Of a stretch of DNA of 64,000 nucleotides, positions 50,654 to 60,736 are shown one piece after another. Origin of the DNA: Azospirillum sp. TSH100 (lineage in GTDB: Bacteria > Pseudomonadota > Alphaproteobacteria > Azospirillales > Azospirillaceae); NCBI RefSeq assembly GCF_004923295.1, contig NZ_CP039635.1, positions 950,501 through 1,014,500 on the forward strand, read 5' to 3'. Position numbers and translations under genes: made by a program. The notes beneath the pieces are model-generated. The model searched no databases and was not told the DNA's origin. It worked only from the letters and a program-made list of their open reading frames with translations. Position 1 is the stretch's first letter; every line of letters starts with the position of its first letter.

Positions 50654-50697
50654 GCATTTTCGTCCCCCTTAAGGGCGTAGTCCTTTGGTCCCGAGTC

Positions 50698-53367
50698 TCA
50701 GCCGGCAGCCTCCAGGCTCTTGCTGGCGACCTCGTAAACGTCGGGCGACAGGCCGGCCGTGGCGACGATCCGCTGCAATTCGGCCTTCATCAGCCCCTGG
50801 CGGGCCGCGTCATAGCGCCGCAGACGGGAGAAGGGGCCCATCAGACGAGCCGCAACCTGCGGATTCATAGGGTCCAGGCGCAGGACCTGATCGGCGAGGA
50901 AGCGATAGCCGGCGCCACTCGCGTCATGGAAGCGGACCGGGTTGCCGTTGGCGAAGCCGCCGATCAGCGCATAGACCTTGTTCGGGTTCCGGATCTCGAA
51001 GGCCGGATGGCCGAGCAGGGCGGTGACGCGGGCCAGTGTGTCGGCGCGGGGCGACATCGCCTGCACGCTGAACCATTTGTCGACCACCAGCGCCTCGCCC
51101 TTCCAGCGCTCGTAGAAGTCGGCCAGCGCCGTTTCCCCCTCCGGCGAGGCGGCGTTGGACAGGAATTGCAACGCCGCGATCTCATCGGTCATGCCCTGGG
51201 CGGTGCGGTACTGCGTCAGGCAGAGGTCGAGCGCCTCCGCATCCTCCAGCGCCATCAGATAGGCGAGGCAGAGATTCTTCAGCGACCGCTTGCCGATGGC
51301 CTCGGCATCGACGGAGAAGGGCTCCTGGCTGCTGTTGCGGCGGTAAAGGTCGAGGAACTGCGCCCGCAGCCGCCCGGCCAGCGTTTTGCGGGCGAATTCC
51401 CGTGCGGCGTGGATGGCATTGGGATCGACCACCGGCATCTGGGTGCCGAGATAGGCCTCCGTCGGCAGCACCAGCGCCTGGGCGGCGAAGGCGCGATCGC
51501 GCTCCGCATCCTTCAGGATCATGGCGAAGGCGTCGGCATAGCCCTCCGGCAGCACCAGTTCGCGGCCGGCCTGCTGGTCGGCGACGAGGCCGAGCAGGAT
51601 GCGGGTGCCGAGGATTTGCCCGGCCTCCCACCGGTTGAAGGCGTCGCTGTCATGCGCCATCAGGAAGGTGAGGTCGGCGTCGGTCAGGTCGGTCTTCAGC
51701 TTCACCGGGGCGGAGAAGCCGCGCAGCAGTGACGGTACCGGCCGGGCGGCGATGTCGCGGAAGGTGAAGCTCTGGCTTTCCGCCGTGACATGCAGGATGC
51801 GGCTGGTGCCGACGGCGGCATCCTCGCCGTCGCCTTCACTCTCCAAGCGCAGCGGCAGGTCCTTCCCGTCGGGGCCGAGCAGGCCGACCACCAGCGGGAT
51901 GTGCATCGGCAGCTTGGTCGGCTGGCCCGGCGTCGGCGGCACCGTCTGTTTGACCGTCAGGGTGAAGGTCTTGGCCGCCGGGTCGTGGCTGCCGGTGATG
52001 TCGAGTTCCGGCGTGCCGGACTGGCGATACCACAGCTGGAACTGGGTCAGGTCGACGCCGCTGGCATCGGCCATGGCGGCGACGAAATCGTCGCAGGTGA
52101 CCGCCTGCCCGTCATGGCGCTGGAAGTAGAGATCGGTGCCCTTGCGGTACTTTTCCGGCCCCAGGAGGGTGTGGATCATGCGGATGACTTCCGCACCCTT
52201 GTTGTAGACGGTTGGGGTGTAGAAGTTGTTGATCTCGACATAGCTGTCCGGGCGCACCGGATGGGCCATGGCGCCGGCATCCTCCTGGAACTGCACGGTG
52301 CGCAGCCCCTGGACGTCGCCGATGCGCTTCACCGCGCGGGAATGCATGTCGGACGAGAATTCCTGGTCGCGGAAGACGGTCAGCCCTTCCTTCAGCGACA
52401 GCTGGAACCAGTCGCGGCAGGTGACGCGGTTTCCGGTCCAGTTGTGGAAATACTCGTGCGCGACCACCGCCTCGATGTTGAGGAAGTCGGTGTCGGTCGC
52501 GGTTTCCGGCTTGGCCAGGATGTATTTGGTGTTGAAGACGTTGAGCGACTTGTTTTCCATCGCCCCCATGTTGAAGTCGCCGACCGCGACGATGTTGAAG
52601 ATGTCGAGGTCGTATTCCAGCCCATAGACTTCCTCGTCCCAGCGCATCGACTTGATCAGCGAGCGCATGGCGTGGTCGATCTTGTCCTCGTTCCCCGGCT
52701 CGACATAGATGCGCAGGGTGACGTCGCGGCCGGACGCGGTGCGGAAGCGGTCCTCGCCATGGACGAGGCTGCCGGCGACCAGCGCGAACAGGTAGCAGGG
52801 CTTGGGGAAGGGGTCTTCCCAGCGCGCCCAGTGGCGCCCGCCCTCCAGATCGCCGGACGCGGCGAGGTTGCCGTTGGACAGCAGCACCGGATAGCGCGCC
52901 TTGTCCGCGGTGATGGTGGTGCTGTAGCGCGCCATCACGTCCGGCCGGTCGGCGAAATAGGTGATCTTGCGGAAGCCTTCGGCTTCGCACTGCGTGCAGA
53001 AATTGCCGGAGGACTTGTAGAGCCCTTCCAGCGCGGTGTTCTCCTGCGGCTTGATGCGGACGATGGTTTCCAGCGTGCAGATGTCCGGCACCTCCGGCAC
53101 GATCAGGTGATCGGGGGTGATGGTGTAGTCGTCCGGCCCTAGCGTCCGGCCGTCCAGAGCGACCGACACCAGATCCAGCCTCTGTCCGTCGAGCGACAGC
53201 GGTTCGGTCGCCGCCTCCGGCCGGCCGGGGTTGCGGCGGATGGCGAGCACCGCGCGGACGGTGGTGACATCCTCGCCCAGGTCGACGAACAGGTCGACCG
53301 TGTCGATCAGATGCGCCGGCGGGCGATAGTCCTGAAGCCGGATGGCTTTCGGCGTGCCTTTGTCCAT
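50698..53367 (-). CDS. pepN: Aminopeptidase N (M1 family)
   Basis: 889-aa zinc aminopeptidase. The substrate-recognition motif GAMEN (MGAMENKSLNVFN) lies near residue 268, and the zinc motif HEYFH with a second Glu 19 residues on (LKEGLTVFRDQEF) near 305. The N-terminal beta-domain (YRPPAHLIDTVDLFVDLGEDVTTV) and the long alpha-helical C-terminal domain have full PepN length. It is a cytoplasmic peptidase for peptide turnover. It is a single gene, divergent from an intergenic stretch of about 400 bases. Confidence 0.95.
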   Translation of the reverse strand: MDKGTPKAIRLQDYRPPAHLIDTVDLFVDLGEDVTTVRAVLAIRRNPGRPEAATEPLSLDGQRLDLVSVALDGRTLGPDDYTITPDHLIVPEVPDICTLETIVRIKPQENTALEGLYKSSGNFCTQCEAEGFRKITYFADRPDVMARYSTTITADKARYPVLLSNGNLAASGDLEGGRHWARWEDPFPKPCYLFALVAGSLVHGEDRFRTASGRDVTLRIYVEPGNEDKIDHAMRSLIKSMRWDEEVYGLEYDLDIFNIVAVGDFNMGAMENKSLNVFNTKYILAKPETATDTDFLNIEAVVAHEYFHNWTGNRVTCRDWFQLSLKEGLTVFRDQEFSSDMHSRAVKRIGDVQGLRTVQFQEDAGAMAHPVRPDSYVEINNFYTPTVYNKGAEVIRMIHTLLGPEKYRKGTDLYFQRHDGQAVTCDDFVAAMADASGVDLTQFQLWYRQSGTPELDITGSHDPAAKTFTLTVKQTVPPTPGQPTKLPMHIPLVVGLLGPDGKDLPLRLESEGDGEDAAVGTSRILHVTAESQSFTFRDIAARPVPSLLRGFSAPVKLKTDLTDADLTFLMAHDSDAFNRWEAGQILGTRILLGLVADQQAGRELVLPEGYADAFAMILKDAERDRAFAAQALVLPTEAYLGTQMPVVDPNAIHAAREFARKTLAGRLRAQFLDLYRRNSSQEPFSVDAEAIGKRSLKNLCLAYLMALEDAEALDLCLTQYRTAQGMTDEIAALQFLSNAASPEGETALADFYERWKGEALVVDKWFSVQAMSPRADTLARVTALLGHPAFEIRNPNKVYALIGGFANGNPVRFHDASGAGYRFLADQVLRLDPMNPQVAARLMGPFSRLRRYDAARQGLMKAELQRIVATAGLSPDVYEVASKSLEAAG

Positions 53368-53776
53368 GTGCCTTGTCTCTGGTCTGTGTCTGTCTTGCGG
53401 ATCAAGCCGTTCGGGACAGGTCCGAGGAACAGGGACTGTAGCAAGGCGGGGGCGGGCTGTCGTGGGTGGGATTGGGGGTGTGCGGGCTGGCGGCGCACCA
53501 TCGGAAACGGCAGAAGCATGGCGGAATGACTACACGAGCAATTGTAGGTCTTACGTCTACTGCACCTTGATTTGTCCTGCCTATTTCAGGGAGAATGCGC
53601 GGGCTCTGCTGTCGCTGTTAAGCTGCATCATGGTGAATTTTTATCACTCTACACGCTAACAAAGCTTTTCATAGACAACCCAATATTGCTCATCTACGGT
53701 CTTATGGTTGCATTGAACGATAGGCGTTCAAGCTCCGATAAGGGGCGGAGCTGTTGCACATCGATTGGGGGTATTT
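53368..53776. promoter_or_regulatory. AT-richer intergenic region
   Basis: 409 bases between pepN and the SHOCT lipoprotein. From about 53520 to 53760 the stretch is far AT-richer than the surrounding genome (for example TTTTTATCACTCTACACG). Frames here are not protein-like. It must contain both divergent promoters. Confidence 0.45.
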
Positions 53777-54346
53777 ATGAAGAATGCGGCTTTTGCGGCC
53801 ATTTTGGGGGCTCTGACTGTTACCGGCTGTGCATCAATTACTGCGGGCACAACACAATCCGTGGCCGTCAACACGCCGTCCAAAGATGGCGCCGAATGCA
53901 AACTGTCGAATGAGAAGGGCAGTTGGACAATTCCGAAGACGCCGGGAGCGACGACCGTCACCAAGGCCTATGGTGACCTGACCGTGGCCTGCGAGCACAG
54001 CGACGGATCGAAGGGATCGACCTCTGTCACGTCGAGCACTGCGGGGGCTGCGTTCGGCAACATCGTTGCCGGCGGGATCATCGGCGCGGCGGTCGATATG
54101 GGGTCCGGTGCAGCCTATGTGTATCCGTCCAGCGTGTCGGTCGTTCTGGCTCCGCCTGCCGGAAACGTCCCTACCGGTGGTGCTTCACAAGGAAGCCCGT
54201 TGGTCATGAGCCCGGCAGCAGCGCCTCGTCTGAGCAAAGAAGATGCAGAGGGAAAATTGAAGGATTTGGCCTCGCTCAAGAAGCAGAAGCTGATTACGGA
54301 AGCGGAATATCGCGACCGGTCGCGCGATATCCTTGGCCAGATGTAA
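53777..54346 (+). CDS. Lipoprotein with C-terminal SHOCT-like domain
   Basis: 189-aa predicted lipoprotein. The lipobox is LTVTGCAS with the Cys at about residue 18. The N-terminal half (ITAGTTQSVAVNTPSKDGAECKLSNEKGSW, TVTKAYGDLTVACEHSDGSKG) is a small beta-domain seen in alphaproteobacterial lipoproteins; a Gly-rich helix pair (FGNIVAGGIIGAAVDMGSG) follows. The end LSKEDAEGKLKDLASLKKQKLITEAEY is SHOCT-like. GGGGG lies six bases before the ATG. Codon use is less GC-extreme than in the neighbours. Function unknown. Confidence 0.72.
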   Translation: MKNAAFAAILGALTVTGCASITAGTTQSVAVNTPSKDGAECKLSNEKGSWTIPKTPGATTVTKAYGDLTVACEHSDGSKGSTSVTSSTAGAAFGNIVAGGIIGAAVDMGSGAAYVYPSSVSVVLAPPAGNVPTGGASQGSPLVMSPAAAPRLSKEDAEGKLKDLASLKKQKLITEAEYRDRSRDILGQM

Positions 54347-54412
54347 AGAAGTTGAGCGCATCCCGTTTCGGGGTGCGCTTACCTTATGCGGCAAAAGTTT
54401 GTTTTCAAATTT

Positions 54413-54502
54413 TGGCGGATGGGGTGGGATTCGAACCCACGGTAGGCTTGCACCTACGCCAGTTTTCAAGACTGGAGCCTTAAACCACTCGGCCACCCAT
54501 CC
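54413..54502 (-). tRNA. tRNA-Ser (anticodon UGA)
   Basis: A 90-base class II tRNA with encoded CCA. The acceptor stem GGATGGG pairs with CCCATCC, the D-loop is GGCCGAGTGG, the anticodon stem-loop CAGTCTTGAAAACTG presents TGA, a long variable arm (GTAGGTGCAAGCCTAC) follows, and the T-loop is GGTTCGAATCC. All features of a bacterial serine tRNA are present. Confidence 0.97.
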
Positions 54503-54573
54503 TTCCGCCCACGGGAGTAGCGAATGCGTCGCGGTGGGTCAAGTGTCGCGCGCGAGCTTCAGCGATTTGCCCC

Positions 54574-55146
54574 TCAGTTGCGGATCGGGCGGCCGAGCGT
54601 CCGCAGGCGGCGGGTCGGCTTCGGCGGGCTCGGGCTGTCGGAGAAGTCGGGCAGGGCGGGGGCGCGGGCGATGGTCTTGCGGATCATCTCGGCCGTCGCG
54701 TCCAGATCGTCCAGAACCTCCGGCGCCACACGGTCGGCATAACGAGGGCTCAGCAACCGGGCGCGGGTCTGGTCGATGCTGCGCAGTTCCGGCTCGAACA
54801 GCTCGCGGGCGCCGATGGGCAGGACCTGATCGTCGCGCATGCTGGAGAAATAATTGCGCATCGTGCGGGCCAGCATGCGGCTCAGCAGCAGATCCATCCG
54901 CTCGAACTCGGCGCGCAGGTCGCTGAGACGCGACTCGTCGACACCTTGCAGATGCTCCTCGGTCAGCGCGAACAGGGCGCGGATTTCCTCCACCTTGCGG
55001 CGGAAGTCGAGGAAGGAGGCGAAGCGGTCGTCGCCCATATCGCGCTGGGCGCGTTCGGCAAGCTGGGAAGCCTCGATCGCCTGACGTTCCAATGCCGCCA
55101 GCAGAGACTTCACCCGTTCCCGGTTGATGTCGCGCCCCCACGCCAT
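54574..55146 (-). CDS. Hypothetical helical (coiled-coil) protein
   Basis: 190-aa charged, all-alpha protein without signal or membrane segment. Heptad-like helices run from RERVKSLLAALERQAIEASQLAERAQRD through FRRKVEEIRALFALTEEHL and DLRAEFERMDLLLSRMLARTMRNYFSSM. The C-terminal 25 residues are Pro/Arg-rich. No known domain is recognised. It lies beside the tRNA and downstream of xthA on the same strand, with hairpins in between. Good codon usage and an AGGGGAG about 12 bases upstream support it as a real gene. Confidence 0.65.
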   Translation of the reverse strand: MAWGRDINRERVKSLLAALERQAIEASQLAERAQRDMGDDRFASFLDFRRKVEEIRALFALTEEHLQGVDESRLSDLRAEFERMDLLLSRMLARTMRNYFSSMRDDQVLPIGARELFEPELRSIDQTRARLLSPRYADRVAPEVLDDLDATAEMIRKTIARAPALPDFSDSPSPPKPTRRLRTLGRPIRN

Positions 55147-55171
55147 GCCCGCTCTACACTCCCCTGGGAAC

Positions 55172-55212
55172 CATGGCCGCCCGGTTGTCGGCCGGGCGGC
55201 GCGGCCATCCTA
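55172..55212 (-). terminator. GC-rich hairpin between xthA and the coiled-coil gene
   Basis: GGCCGCCCGG and CCGGGCGGC...GGCC pair around TTGTCGG with a two-base bulge. It could end the xthA transcript or shape the leader of the gene at 54574-55146. A second small hairpin, CCGGCGC-tccc-GCGCCGG, abuts the xthA stop at 55259-55276. Confidence 0.5.
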
Positions 55213-55276
55213 GAAGCGAAACTTTTAACAAAATGCTTTTATCACAGACTTTCCACGTCCGGCGCTCCCGCGCCGG

Positions 55277-56050
55277 TCAGGCGTCGCGCAGGTCGAGGAT
55301 CACCGGGGTGTGGTCGGACGCCTTTTCCAGCCCGCGCGGACCACGGTCGATGGTGCAGCCGGCCAGACGGTCGGCGGCCTGCGGCGACAGCAGGAAATGG
55401 TCGATGCGCAGGCCGTTGTCGCGCGGCCAGCTGCCGGCCTGATAATCCCAGAAGGTGTAGGCGCGGTCGTCGTCATGCAGGGCCCGGTAGGCCTCGGTCA
55501 GGCCGAGATTCAGCAGGGCGCGGAACTTGGCCTTCGACTCCGGCCGGAACAGCGCATCGCCGGCGAAGGCCTGCGGCGAGAAGACGTCGCGCGCCTCAGG
55601 GATGATGTTGTAGTCGCCGCCCAGCACCACCGGAATTTCCCGGGCCAGCAGGCCGCGGGCGTGGTCGTACAGCCGGTCCATCCAGCGCAGCTTATAGGCG
55701 AACTTCTCGCCCGGCACCGGGTTGCCGTTGGGCAGATAGAGCGAGGCGATCCGCACGCCCGCCACCGTGGCCTCGACATAGCGGGCCTGCTCGTCCTCCG
55801 GCTCGCCCGGCAGGCGGGTCAGCACGTCTTCCGCCGGGGCCTTCGACAGCAATGCGACGCCGTTGTAGGCCTTCTGCCCGACGGCGTTGACGTGATAGCC
55901 CAACTCCTCGAAGGCCGCGACGGGGAAGGCGGCGGTCTCGCATTTGATTTCCTGGAAGAGCACGACGTCGGGGGACGCCGTGCGCAGCCAGTCGGTGATC
56001 AGCGGAAGGCGGGCCTTCGCCGAGTTGACGTTCCATGTGGCGATCTTCAC
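55277..56050 (-). CDS. xthA: Exodeoxyribonuclease III
   Basis: 257-aa DNA-repair AP endonuclease. It starts MKIATWNVNSAKARLPLITDWL with the metal-binding Asn, then VLFQEIKCE with the catalytic Glu near residue 34, and ends with the RIDHFLLSP and SDHTPVILDL motifs containing the catalytic Asp-His pair. The GTG at 56050 has AGG about eight bases upstream. It lies 36 bases after erpA and is probably co-transcribed. Confidence 0.95.
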   Translation of the reverse strand: MKIATWNVNSAKARLPLITDWLRTASPDVVLFQEIKCETAAFPVAAFEELGYHVNAVGQKAYNGVALLSKAPAEDVLTRLPGEPEDEQARYVEATVAGVRIASLYLPNGNPVPGEKFAYKLRWMDRLYDHARGLLAREIPVVLGGDYNIIPEARDVFSPQAFAGDALFRPESKAKFRALLNLGLTEAYRALHDDDRAYTFWDYQAGSWPRDNGLRIDHFLLSPQAADRLAGCTIDRGPRGLEKASDHTPVILDLRDA

Positions 56051-56086
56051 GAAACGGACCTGCCTTCTCTTCTTGTTCTTCCGGTC

Positions 56087-56443
56087 TCAGACCGCAAAGG
56101 AGTTGCCGCAGCCGCAGGACGCGGTGGCGTTCGGGTTCTTGATCTGGAAGGCGGCGCCCATCAGGTCCTCGACATAATCCAGCGTCGCGCCGGCCAGCAG
56201 GTCGAGCGAGGCGTCGTCGGTGACCACCTTCGTGCCGTCCTTCTCGAAGACATGGTCTTCGTCGGTCGCGGTCTCGTCGAAGGTGAAGCCGTACTGGAAG
56301 CCGGAGCAGCCGCCGCCGGACACGGTCAGGCGCAGCATCAGGTTGGGATTGCCCTCCTGTTCGATCAGGAAGGCGACGCGCTTGGCGGCGCTTTCGCTGA
56401 CGCCGAGGATGCGGGCTTCGGTGGGGAGTGCGGTGTCGGGCAT
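56087..56443 (-). CDS. erpA: Iron-sulfur cluster insertion protein ErpA
   Basis: 118-aa A-type Fe-S carrier. The three conserved Cys are in SGGGCSGFQYGF and in SCGCGNSF at the C-terminus. AGAGGGG lies seven bases before the ATG at 56443; a start 13 codons upstream is less likely. Central segments LLAGATLDYVEDLMGAAFQIKNPNATASC are family-typical. It passes [2Fe-2S] or [4Fe-4S] clusters to apoproteins. The pairing with xthA is positional rather than functional. Confidence 0.93.
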   Translation of the reverse strand: MPDTALPTEARILGVSESAAKRVAFLIEQEGNPNLMLRLTVSGGGCSGFQYGFTFDETATDEDHVFEKDGTKVVTDDASLDLLAGATLDYVEDLMGAAFQIKNPNATASCGCGNSFAV

Positions 56444-56650
56444 GGGATGGCCCCTCTGGTGCGGTGCGGGAGTTGGGCACAAATGTAAGGGGGATCGGTG
56501 CCTTCGTCAAAGTGTGGGCCGTCGAAGTAGGGGCGCCGTTTCAGGAAAGCGTTGCGCTTCTGGCACGCTTGTCCGCCGGCTGGCCCGCCGCCTGGGCATA
56601 GCACGCCTTCGCCGTTGCACCTGCCATTCCCCGCCGGTAGTGTCCGCCCC

Positions 56651-57850
56651 ATGACGGCGGACTGTTCCCACGATCGGCTGGCTCCCTATGGCTGCAACCC
56701 GGCGGACACGCGCGGGCGGCTGGTGGCGGAGCCGGAAAGCCCGACGCGCTCGTGCTTCCAGCGCGACCGCGACCGCATCGTGCATTCCGGGGCCTTCCGC
56801 CGGCTGAAGCACAAGACGCAGGTCTTCGTCTATCACGAGGGCGACTATTACCGCACCCGGCTGACCCACAGCCTGGAGGTGGCGCAGATCGCCCGCTCCA
56901 TCAGCCGCACGCTGGGCCTGAACGAGGATCTGGCGGAGGCGGTGGCGCTTGCCCACGATCTCGGCCACACCCCCTTCGGCCATGCCGGGGAAGAGGCGCT
57001 GAACGCCTGCATGGAGCCCTTCGGCGGTTTCGCCCACAACGACCAGACCCTGCGCATCCTGACCCGGCTGGAACGGCGCTATGCCGAGTTCGACGGGCTG
57101 AACCTGACCTGGGAAGCGCTGGAGGGCGTGGTCAAGCACAACGGCCCGCTTCTGCCGCTGCTGCCCGGCCATCGCCTGCCGACGACGATCGCGGCCTTCC
57201 AGGGCGACTGGGATCTGGAACTGCACACCAATCCGGGGGCCGAGGCGCAGGTGGCGGCGCTGGCCGACGACATCGCCTACAACAACCACGACATCGACGA
57301 CGGGCTGCGCGCCGGCCTGTTCACGGTGGACGAGGTGGCGGAACTGCCGCTGGTCGGCCCGCTGGTCCGCGAGGTCTGCGACCGCTATCCGGGGCTGGAG
57401 CGCTCGCGCCTGATCCACGAGACGATCCGGCGGATGATCAACGCCATGGTCGTCGATCTGGTGACGGAGACGCGGCGGCGGCTGGCGGAGCACAGGCCGG
57501 GCAGCGCGGCGGAGCTGCGCGCCCTGCCGCTGGCGATGGTCAGCTTCTCCGACGGGATGCTGGAGGCGCAGCGGCCCTTGCGCGCCTTCCTGCGCCAGCG
57601 CATGTACCGGCACTATCGCGTGAACCGCGAGATGAGCAAGTGCAAGCGCGTCGTGCGCGCCCTGTTCCAGCTGTTCATGGACGAACCCAACACCCTGCCG
57701 ACCGAATGGCAGCGCGATATCGCCAAAAATGGGGGTGACGCCGATCTTGCGGTGCGCGCCCGTCATGTGGCCGATTATATCGCCGGCATGACCGACCGCT
57801 ACGCGCTGGCCGAACATGACCGGCTGTTCGATCTGCATGTGAAGACCTGA
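56651..57850 (+). CDS. dgt: Deoxyguanosinetriphosphate triphosphohydrolase-like protein
   Basis: 399-aa HD-domain dNTPase. The metal site is built from RTRLTHSLEVAQIARSI, LAHDLGHTPFGHAGEEALN (HD motif near residue 110) and the later Asp in LADDIAYNNHDIDDG. The N-terminus CFQRDRDRIVHSGAFRRLKHKTQVF is the nucleotide-binding start of the dGTPase type 2 subgroup. It hydrolyses dNTP to deoxynucleoside and triphosphate. It is divergent from erpA and 58 bases before argS, an arrangement common in alphaproteobacteria. Confidence 0.93.
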   Translation: MTADCSHDRLAPYGCNPADTRGRLVAEPESPTRSCFQRDRDRIVHSGAFRRLKHKTQVFVYHEGDYYRTRLTHSLEVAQIARSISRTLGLNEDLAEAVALAHDLGHTPFGHAGEEALNACMEPFGGFAHNDQTLRILTRLERRYAEFDGLNLTWEALEGVVKHNGPLLPLLPGHRLPTTIAAFQGDWDLELHTNPGAEAQVAALADDIAYNNHDIDDGLRAGLFTVDEVAELPLVGPLVREVCDRYPGLERSRLIHETIRRMINAMVVDLVTETRRRLAEHRPGSAAELRALPLAMVSFSDGMLEAQRPLRAFLRQRMYRHYRVNREMSKCKRVVRALFQLFMDEPNTLPTEWQRDIAKNGGDADLAVRARHVADYIAGMTDRYALAEHDRLFDLHVKT

Positions 57851-57908
57851 CGCCTGAAGACCTGAGCCGCGAGGCTCCTGTGACCTCCTGAAAAGACGAC
57901 CTGAGACG

Positions 57909-59669
57909 ATGAATATTTTCAAGGCCTTCGAGACCGATATTCGCAAGCTGCTGGAAGAGCTGGCCGCCGAGGGTGCCATCCCCGCCGGGCTGGACAGCAG
58001 CCGTCTGACGGTCGAGCCGCCGCGCGAGGCCTCACATGGCGACCTGTCCACCAACGCCGCCATGATCCTGGCGAAGCCGGCGAAGATGGCGCCGCGCGCC
58101 CTGGCGGAGCTGCTGGTGTCCAAGCTGAAGAACCGCGCCGACGTGGCGTCGGTCGAGATCGCCGGTCCGGGCTTTGTCAATTTGCGCCTGACGCCGGACG
58201 TCTGGCGCGACCGCATCCGCGACGTGCTGACCGCCGGCACCGCCTATGGCGACAGCGAGCTGGGGGCCGGGACTCCGGTCAATGTCGAGTATGTGTCGGC
58301 CAACCCGACCGGCCCGCTCCATGCCGCCCATGGCCGCGGCGCCGTGTTCGGCGACGCGCTGGCAGCACTGCTGCAGAAGGCCGGCTATGCGGTCACCCGC
58401 GAATACTACATCAACGATGCCGGCGCGCAGGTCGATGTGCTGGGCCGTTCCACCTTCATCCGCTACCGCGAGGCGCTGGGCGAGCAGGTCGGCGAGATTC
58501 CGGCCGGCCTCTATCCCGGCGAGTATCTGAAGGAGGTCGGCCAGGCCCTGGCCGAGCGCGACGGCAACCGCTGGGTCGGCACCGACGAGTCCGACTGGCT
58601 GCCGGCCTGCCGCGACTTCGCCATCTCCATGATCATGGGCTGGATCCGCGAGGATCTGGGCGCTCTCGGCGTCACCATGGATGTCTACAGCAGCGAGCGC
58701 GCGCTGGTGACGGCGGGTGCGGTCCAGACGGCGCTGGCGGCGCTGGAGGAACGCGGCCTGATCTATACCGGCGTGCTGGAGCCGCCGAAGGGCAAGAAGC
58801 CCGACGATTGGGAGCCGCGCCCGCAGACCCTGTTCAAGTCCAGCGACTTCGGCGACGACGTCGACCGGCCGCTGAAGAAGTCGGACGGCTCCTTCACCTA
58901 TTTCGCCAACGACATCGCCTATCACTACGACAAGTATCGGCGCGGTGCCGCGTCGCTGATCGACGTGCTGGGCGCCGACCATGGCGGCTATGTCAAGCGC
59001 ATGCAGGCGGCGACGCGGGCGATCTCCGGCGGTGCCGCCGAGCTGGACGTGAAGCTGTGCCAGCTGGTCCACCTGATGCAGGACGGCCAGCCGGTGAAGA
59101 TGTCCAAGCGGGCCGGGACCTTCGTGACCTTGCGCGACGTGATCGATCAGGTCGGCAAGGACGTGGTCCGCTTCATCATGCTGACCCGCCGCAACGACCA
59201 GACGCTGGACTTCGACTTCGCCAAGGTGACGGAGCAGTCGAAGGACAACCCTGTCTTCTACGTCCAGTACGCACATGCCCGCTGCCGCTCGGTCCTGCGC
59301 CATGCCGCGACGGCGCTGCCGCAGCTGGACCAGACGCCGGCCGCGCTCGCCGCCGCTGCCAACCTCGCCCGGCTGGATGCCGAGGAGGAGATGGCGCTGG
59401 CCAAGCGCATGGCCACCTGGCCGCGCGTGGTCGAGGCGGCGGCCGAGGCGCATGAACCGCACCGCATCGCCTTCTTCCTCTATGATCTTGCCAGCGATTT
59501 CCACGCGCTGTGGAACCGTGGCCGCGACGATGCCTCGCTGCGCTTCCTGATCGAGGGCGATGCGGAGCTGACGACGGCCCGTCTGGCGCTGATCGCCGCG
59601 GTGGCGACGGTCATCGCCTCGGGCCTGACGGTCATGGGTGTCGAGCCGGTGGAGGAACTGCGTTCATGA
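57909..59669 (+). CDS. argS: Arginine--tRNA ligase
   Basis: 586-aa class I synthetase. The N-terminal Add-1 domain recognises the tRNA D-loop ([19 protein letters not shown]). The ATP site HIGH-like motif is [21 protein letters not shown] near residue 132, and the KMSKS-like motif is [16 protein letters not shown] near 400. The DALR anticodon-binding domain forms the C-terminus, ending [12 protein letters not shown]. The stop overlaps the ATG of the SPOR gene (ATGA). Confidence 0.96.
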   Translation: MNIFKAFETDIRKLLEELAAEGAIPAGLDSSRLTVEPPREASHGDLSTNAAMILAKPAKMAPRALAELLVSKLKNRADVASVEIAGPGFVNLRLTPDVWRDRIRDVLTAGTAYGDSELGAGTPVNVEYVSANPTGPLHAAHGRGAVFGDALAALLQKAGYAVTREYYINDAGAQVDVLGRSTFIRYREALGEQVGEIPAGLYPGEYLKEVGQALAERDGNRWVGTDESDWLPACRDFAISMIMGWIREDLGALGVTMDVYSSERALVTAGAVQTALAALEERGLIYTGVLEPPKGKKPDDWEPRPQTLFKSSDFGDDVDRPLKKSDGSFTYFANDIAYHYDKYRRGAASLIDVLGADHGGYVKRMQAATRAISGGAAELDVKLCQLVHLMQDGQPVKMSKRAGTFVTLRDVIDQVGKDVVRFIMLTRRNDQTLDFDFAKVTEQSKDNPVFYVQYAHARCRSVLRHAATALPQLDQTPAALAAAANLARLDAEEEMALAKRMATWPRVVEAAAEAHEPHRIAFFLYDLASDFHALWNRGRDDASLRFLIEGDAELTTARLALIAAVATVIASGLTVMGVEPVEELRS

Positions 59670-60736
59670 AGTACGACGGCGACGTCAACTACGCGGCCAA
59701 TCCCTACGGGATGCCGCCCCGACAGTCCGCGAACAAACGCGGGCTGCTGGCGCTCGGCTTCGCCGTGGTCGGCGTCGTGACGTTCGCCGGTGCGGCGGTG
59801 GTCGGGCTTCGCGGCCCGTCGCGCCTGTCCGGTGACGGGCCGCCGTTGCTGACCGCCGACACCGGCCCGTCGAAGGCGCGTCCCGACCAGCCCGGCGGGA
59901 TGGAGGTGCCGCACCAGGACATCCTGGCCTATGAGCGGCTGCGCGATCATGACGGCGGGCGCGGCAATCAGGTGGAGCGGCTCCTGCCGCCGCCGGAGGT
60001 GCCGCTGCCGCGTCCGGTGGTGACGCCGCAGATGCCGGCCGTGGTGCCGCTTCCCTCGGTGCCGTCGGTGGCCCAGTTGCCGCCGGGGTCAACCGCCACC
60101 GTGCCGCGCGACACCGTCGCCGCGGCGGTCGCGGCAGCGGTTCCGCTGGCCGCTCCGGAACCGGCGCCCGGCCTGGCTTCCGGCACGGCGACCGCTCCCA
60201 CGGCAACCGCTCCCACAGCCCCGGCCCCGGTTCAGGCTCCCGCCAGCGCCGCCAAGCCGCAGCAGCCTCCGGCGAAGCCGGCCCCGGCTTCCCAGCAACA
60301 GGTCGCCTCCGTCGCCAAGCCTCCCGCTCCGCCGGCAACGCCGCCGGCGCAGCAGAACGCCGCCCCGTCGATGGGGCAGCTGATCGCCAAGCTGGAAGCT
60401 GCGTCCCTGCCGGCCACTCCGGCCAAGGCGGCACCGCAGCCCGCCAAGCCCGCCCCCACCTCTACATCCGCTCCGGCGGCCGGCGGCAGCGGCGGCTGGC
60501 GCGTACAGCTGGCTTCGGTGCGCAGCGAGAGCGAAGCCGCAGCCGAATGGCGCCGCCTTGCCGGCCGTCATCCCGACGCGCTCGGCGGGCTGTCGATGCA
60601 GGTCGCCAAGGTCGATCTGGGCGAGAAGGGCATCTTCTATCGGGTGCAGGGCGCAGGCGCCGACGAGGCGCGGGCCAAGTCGGCCTGTGCCCAGCTGCGT
60701 GCGCAAAATGTGGGGTGTGTGGTTGTCCGTCCCTGA
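59666..60736 (+). CDS. SPOR-domain cell-envelope protein
   Basis: 356-aa protein with one N-terminal membrane helix ([24 protein letters not shown]) after a short cytoplasmic part, a long periplasmic Pro/Ala/Gln linker and a C-terminal SPOR domain ([55 protein letters not shown]). SPOR domains bind glycan strands stripped of stem peptides at division sites. The linker carries [11 protein letters not shown]-type short repeats. It is translationally coupled to argS and overlaps nagZ. Confidence 0.9.
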   Translation: MKYDGDVNYAANPYGMPPRQSANKRGLLALGFAVVGVVTFAGAAVVGLRGPSRLSGDGPPLLTADTGPSKARPDQPGGMEVPHQDILAYERLRDHDGGRGNQVERLLPPPEVPLPRPVVTPQMPAVVPLPSVPSVAQLPPGSTATVPRDTVAAAVAAAVPLAAPEPAPGLASGTATAPTATAPTAPAPVQAPASAAKPQQPPAKPAPASQQQVASVAKPPAPPATPPAQQNAAPSMGQLIAKLEAASLPATPAKAAPQPAKPAPTSTSAPAAGGSGGWRVQLASVRSESEAAAEWRRLAGRHPDALGGLSMQVAKVDLGEKGIFYRVQGAGADEARAKSACAQLRAQNVGCVVVRP

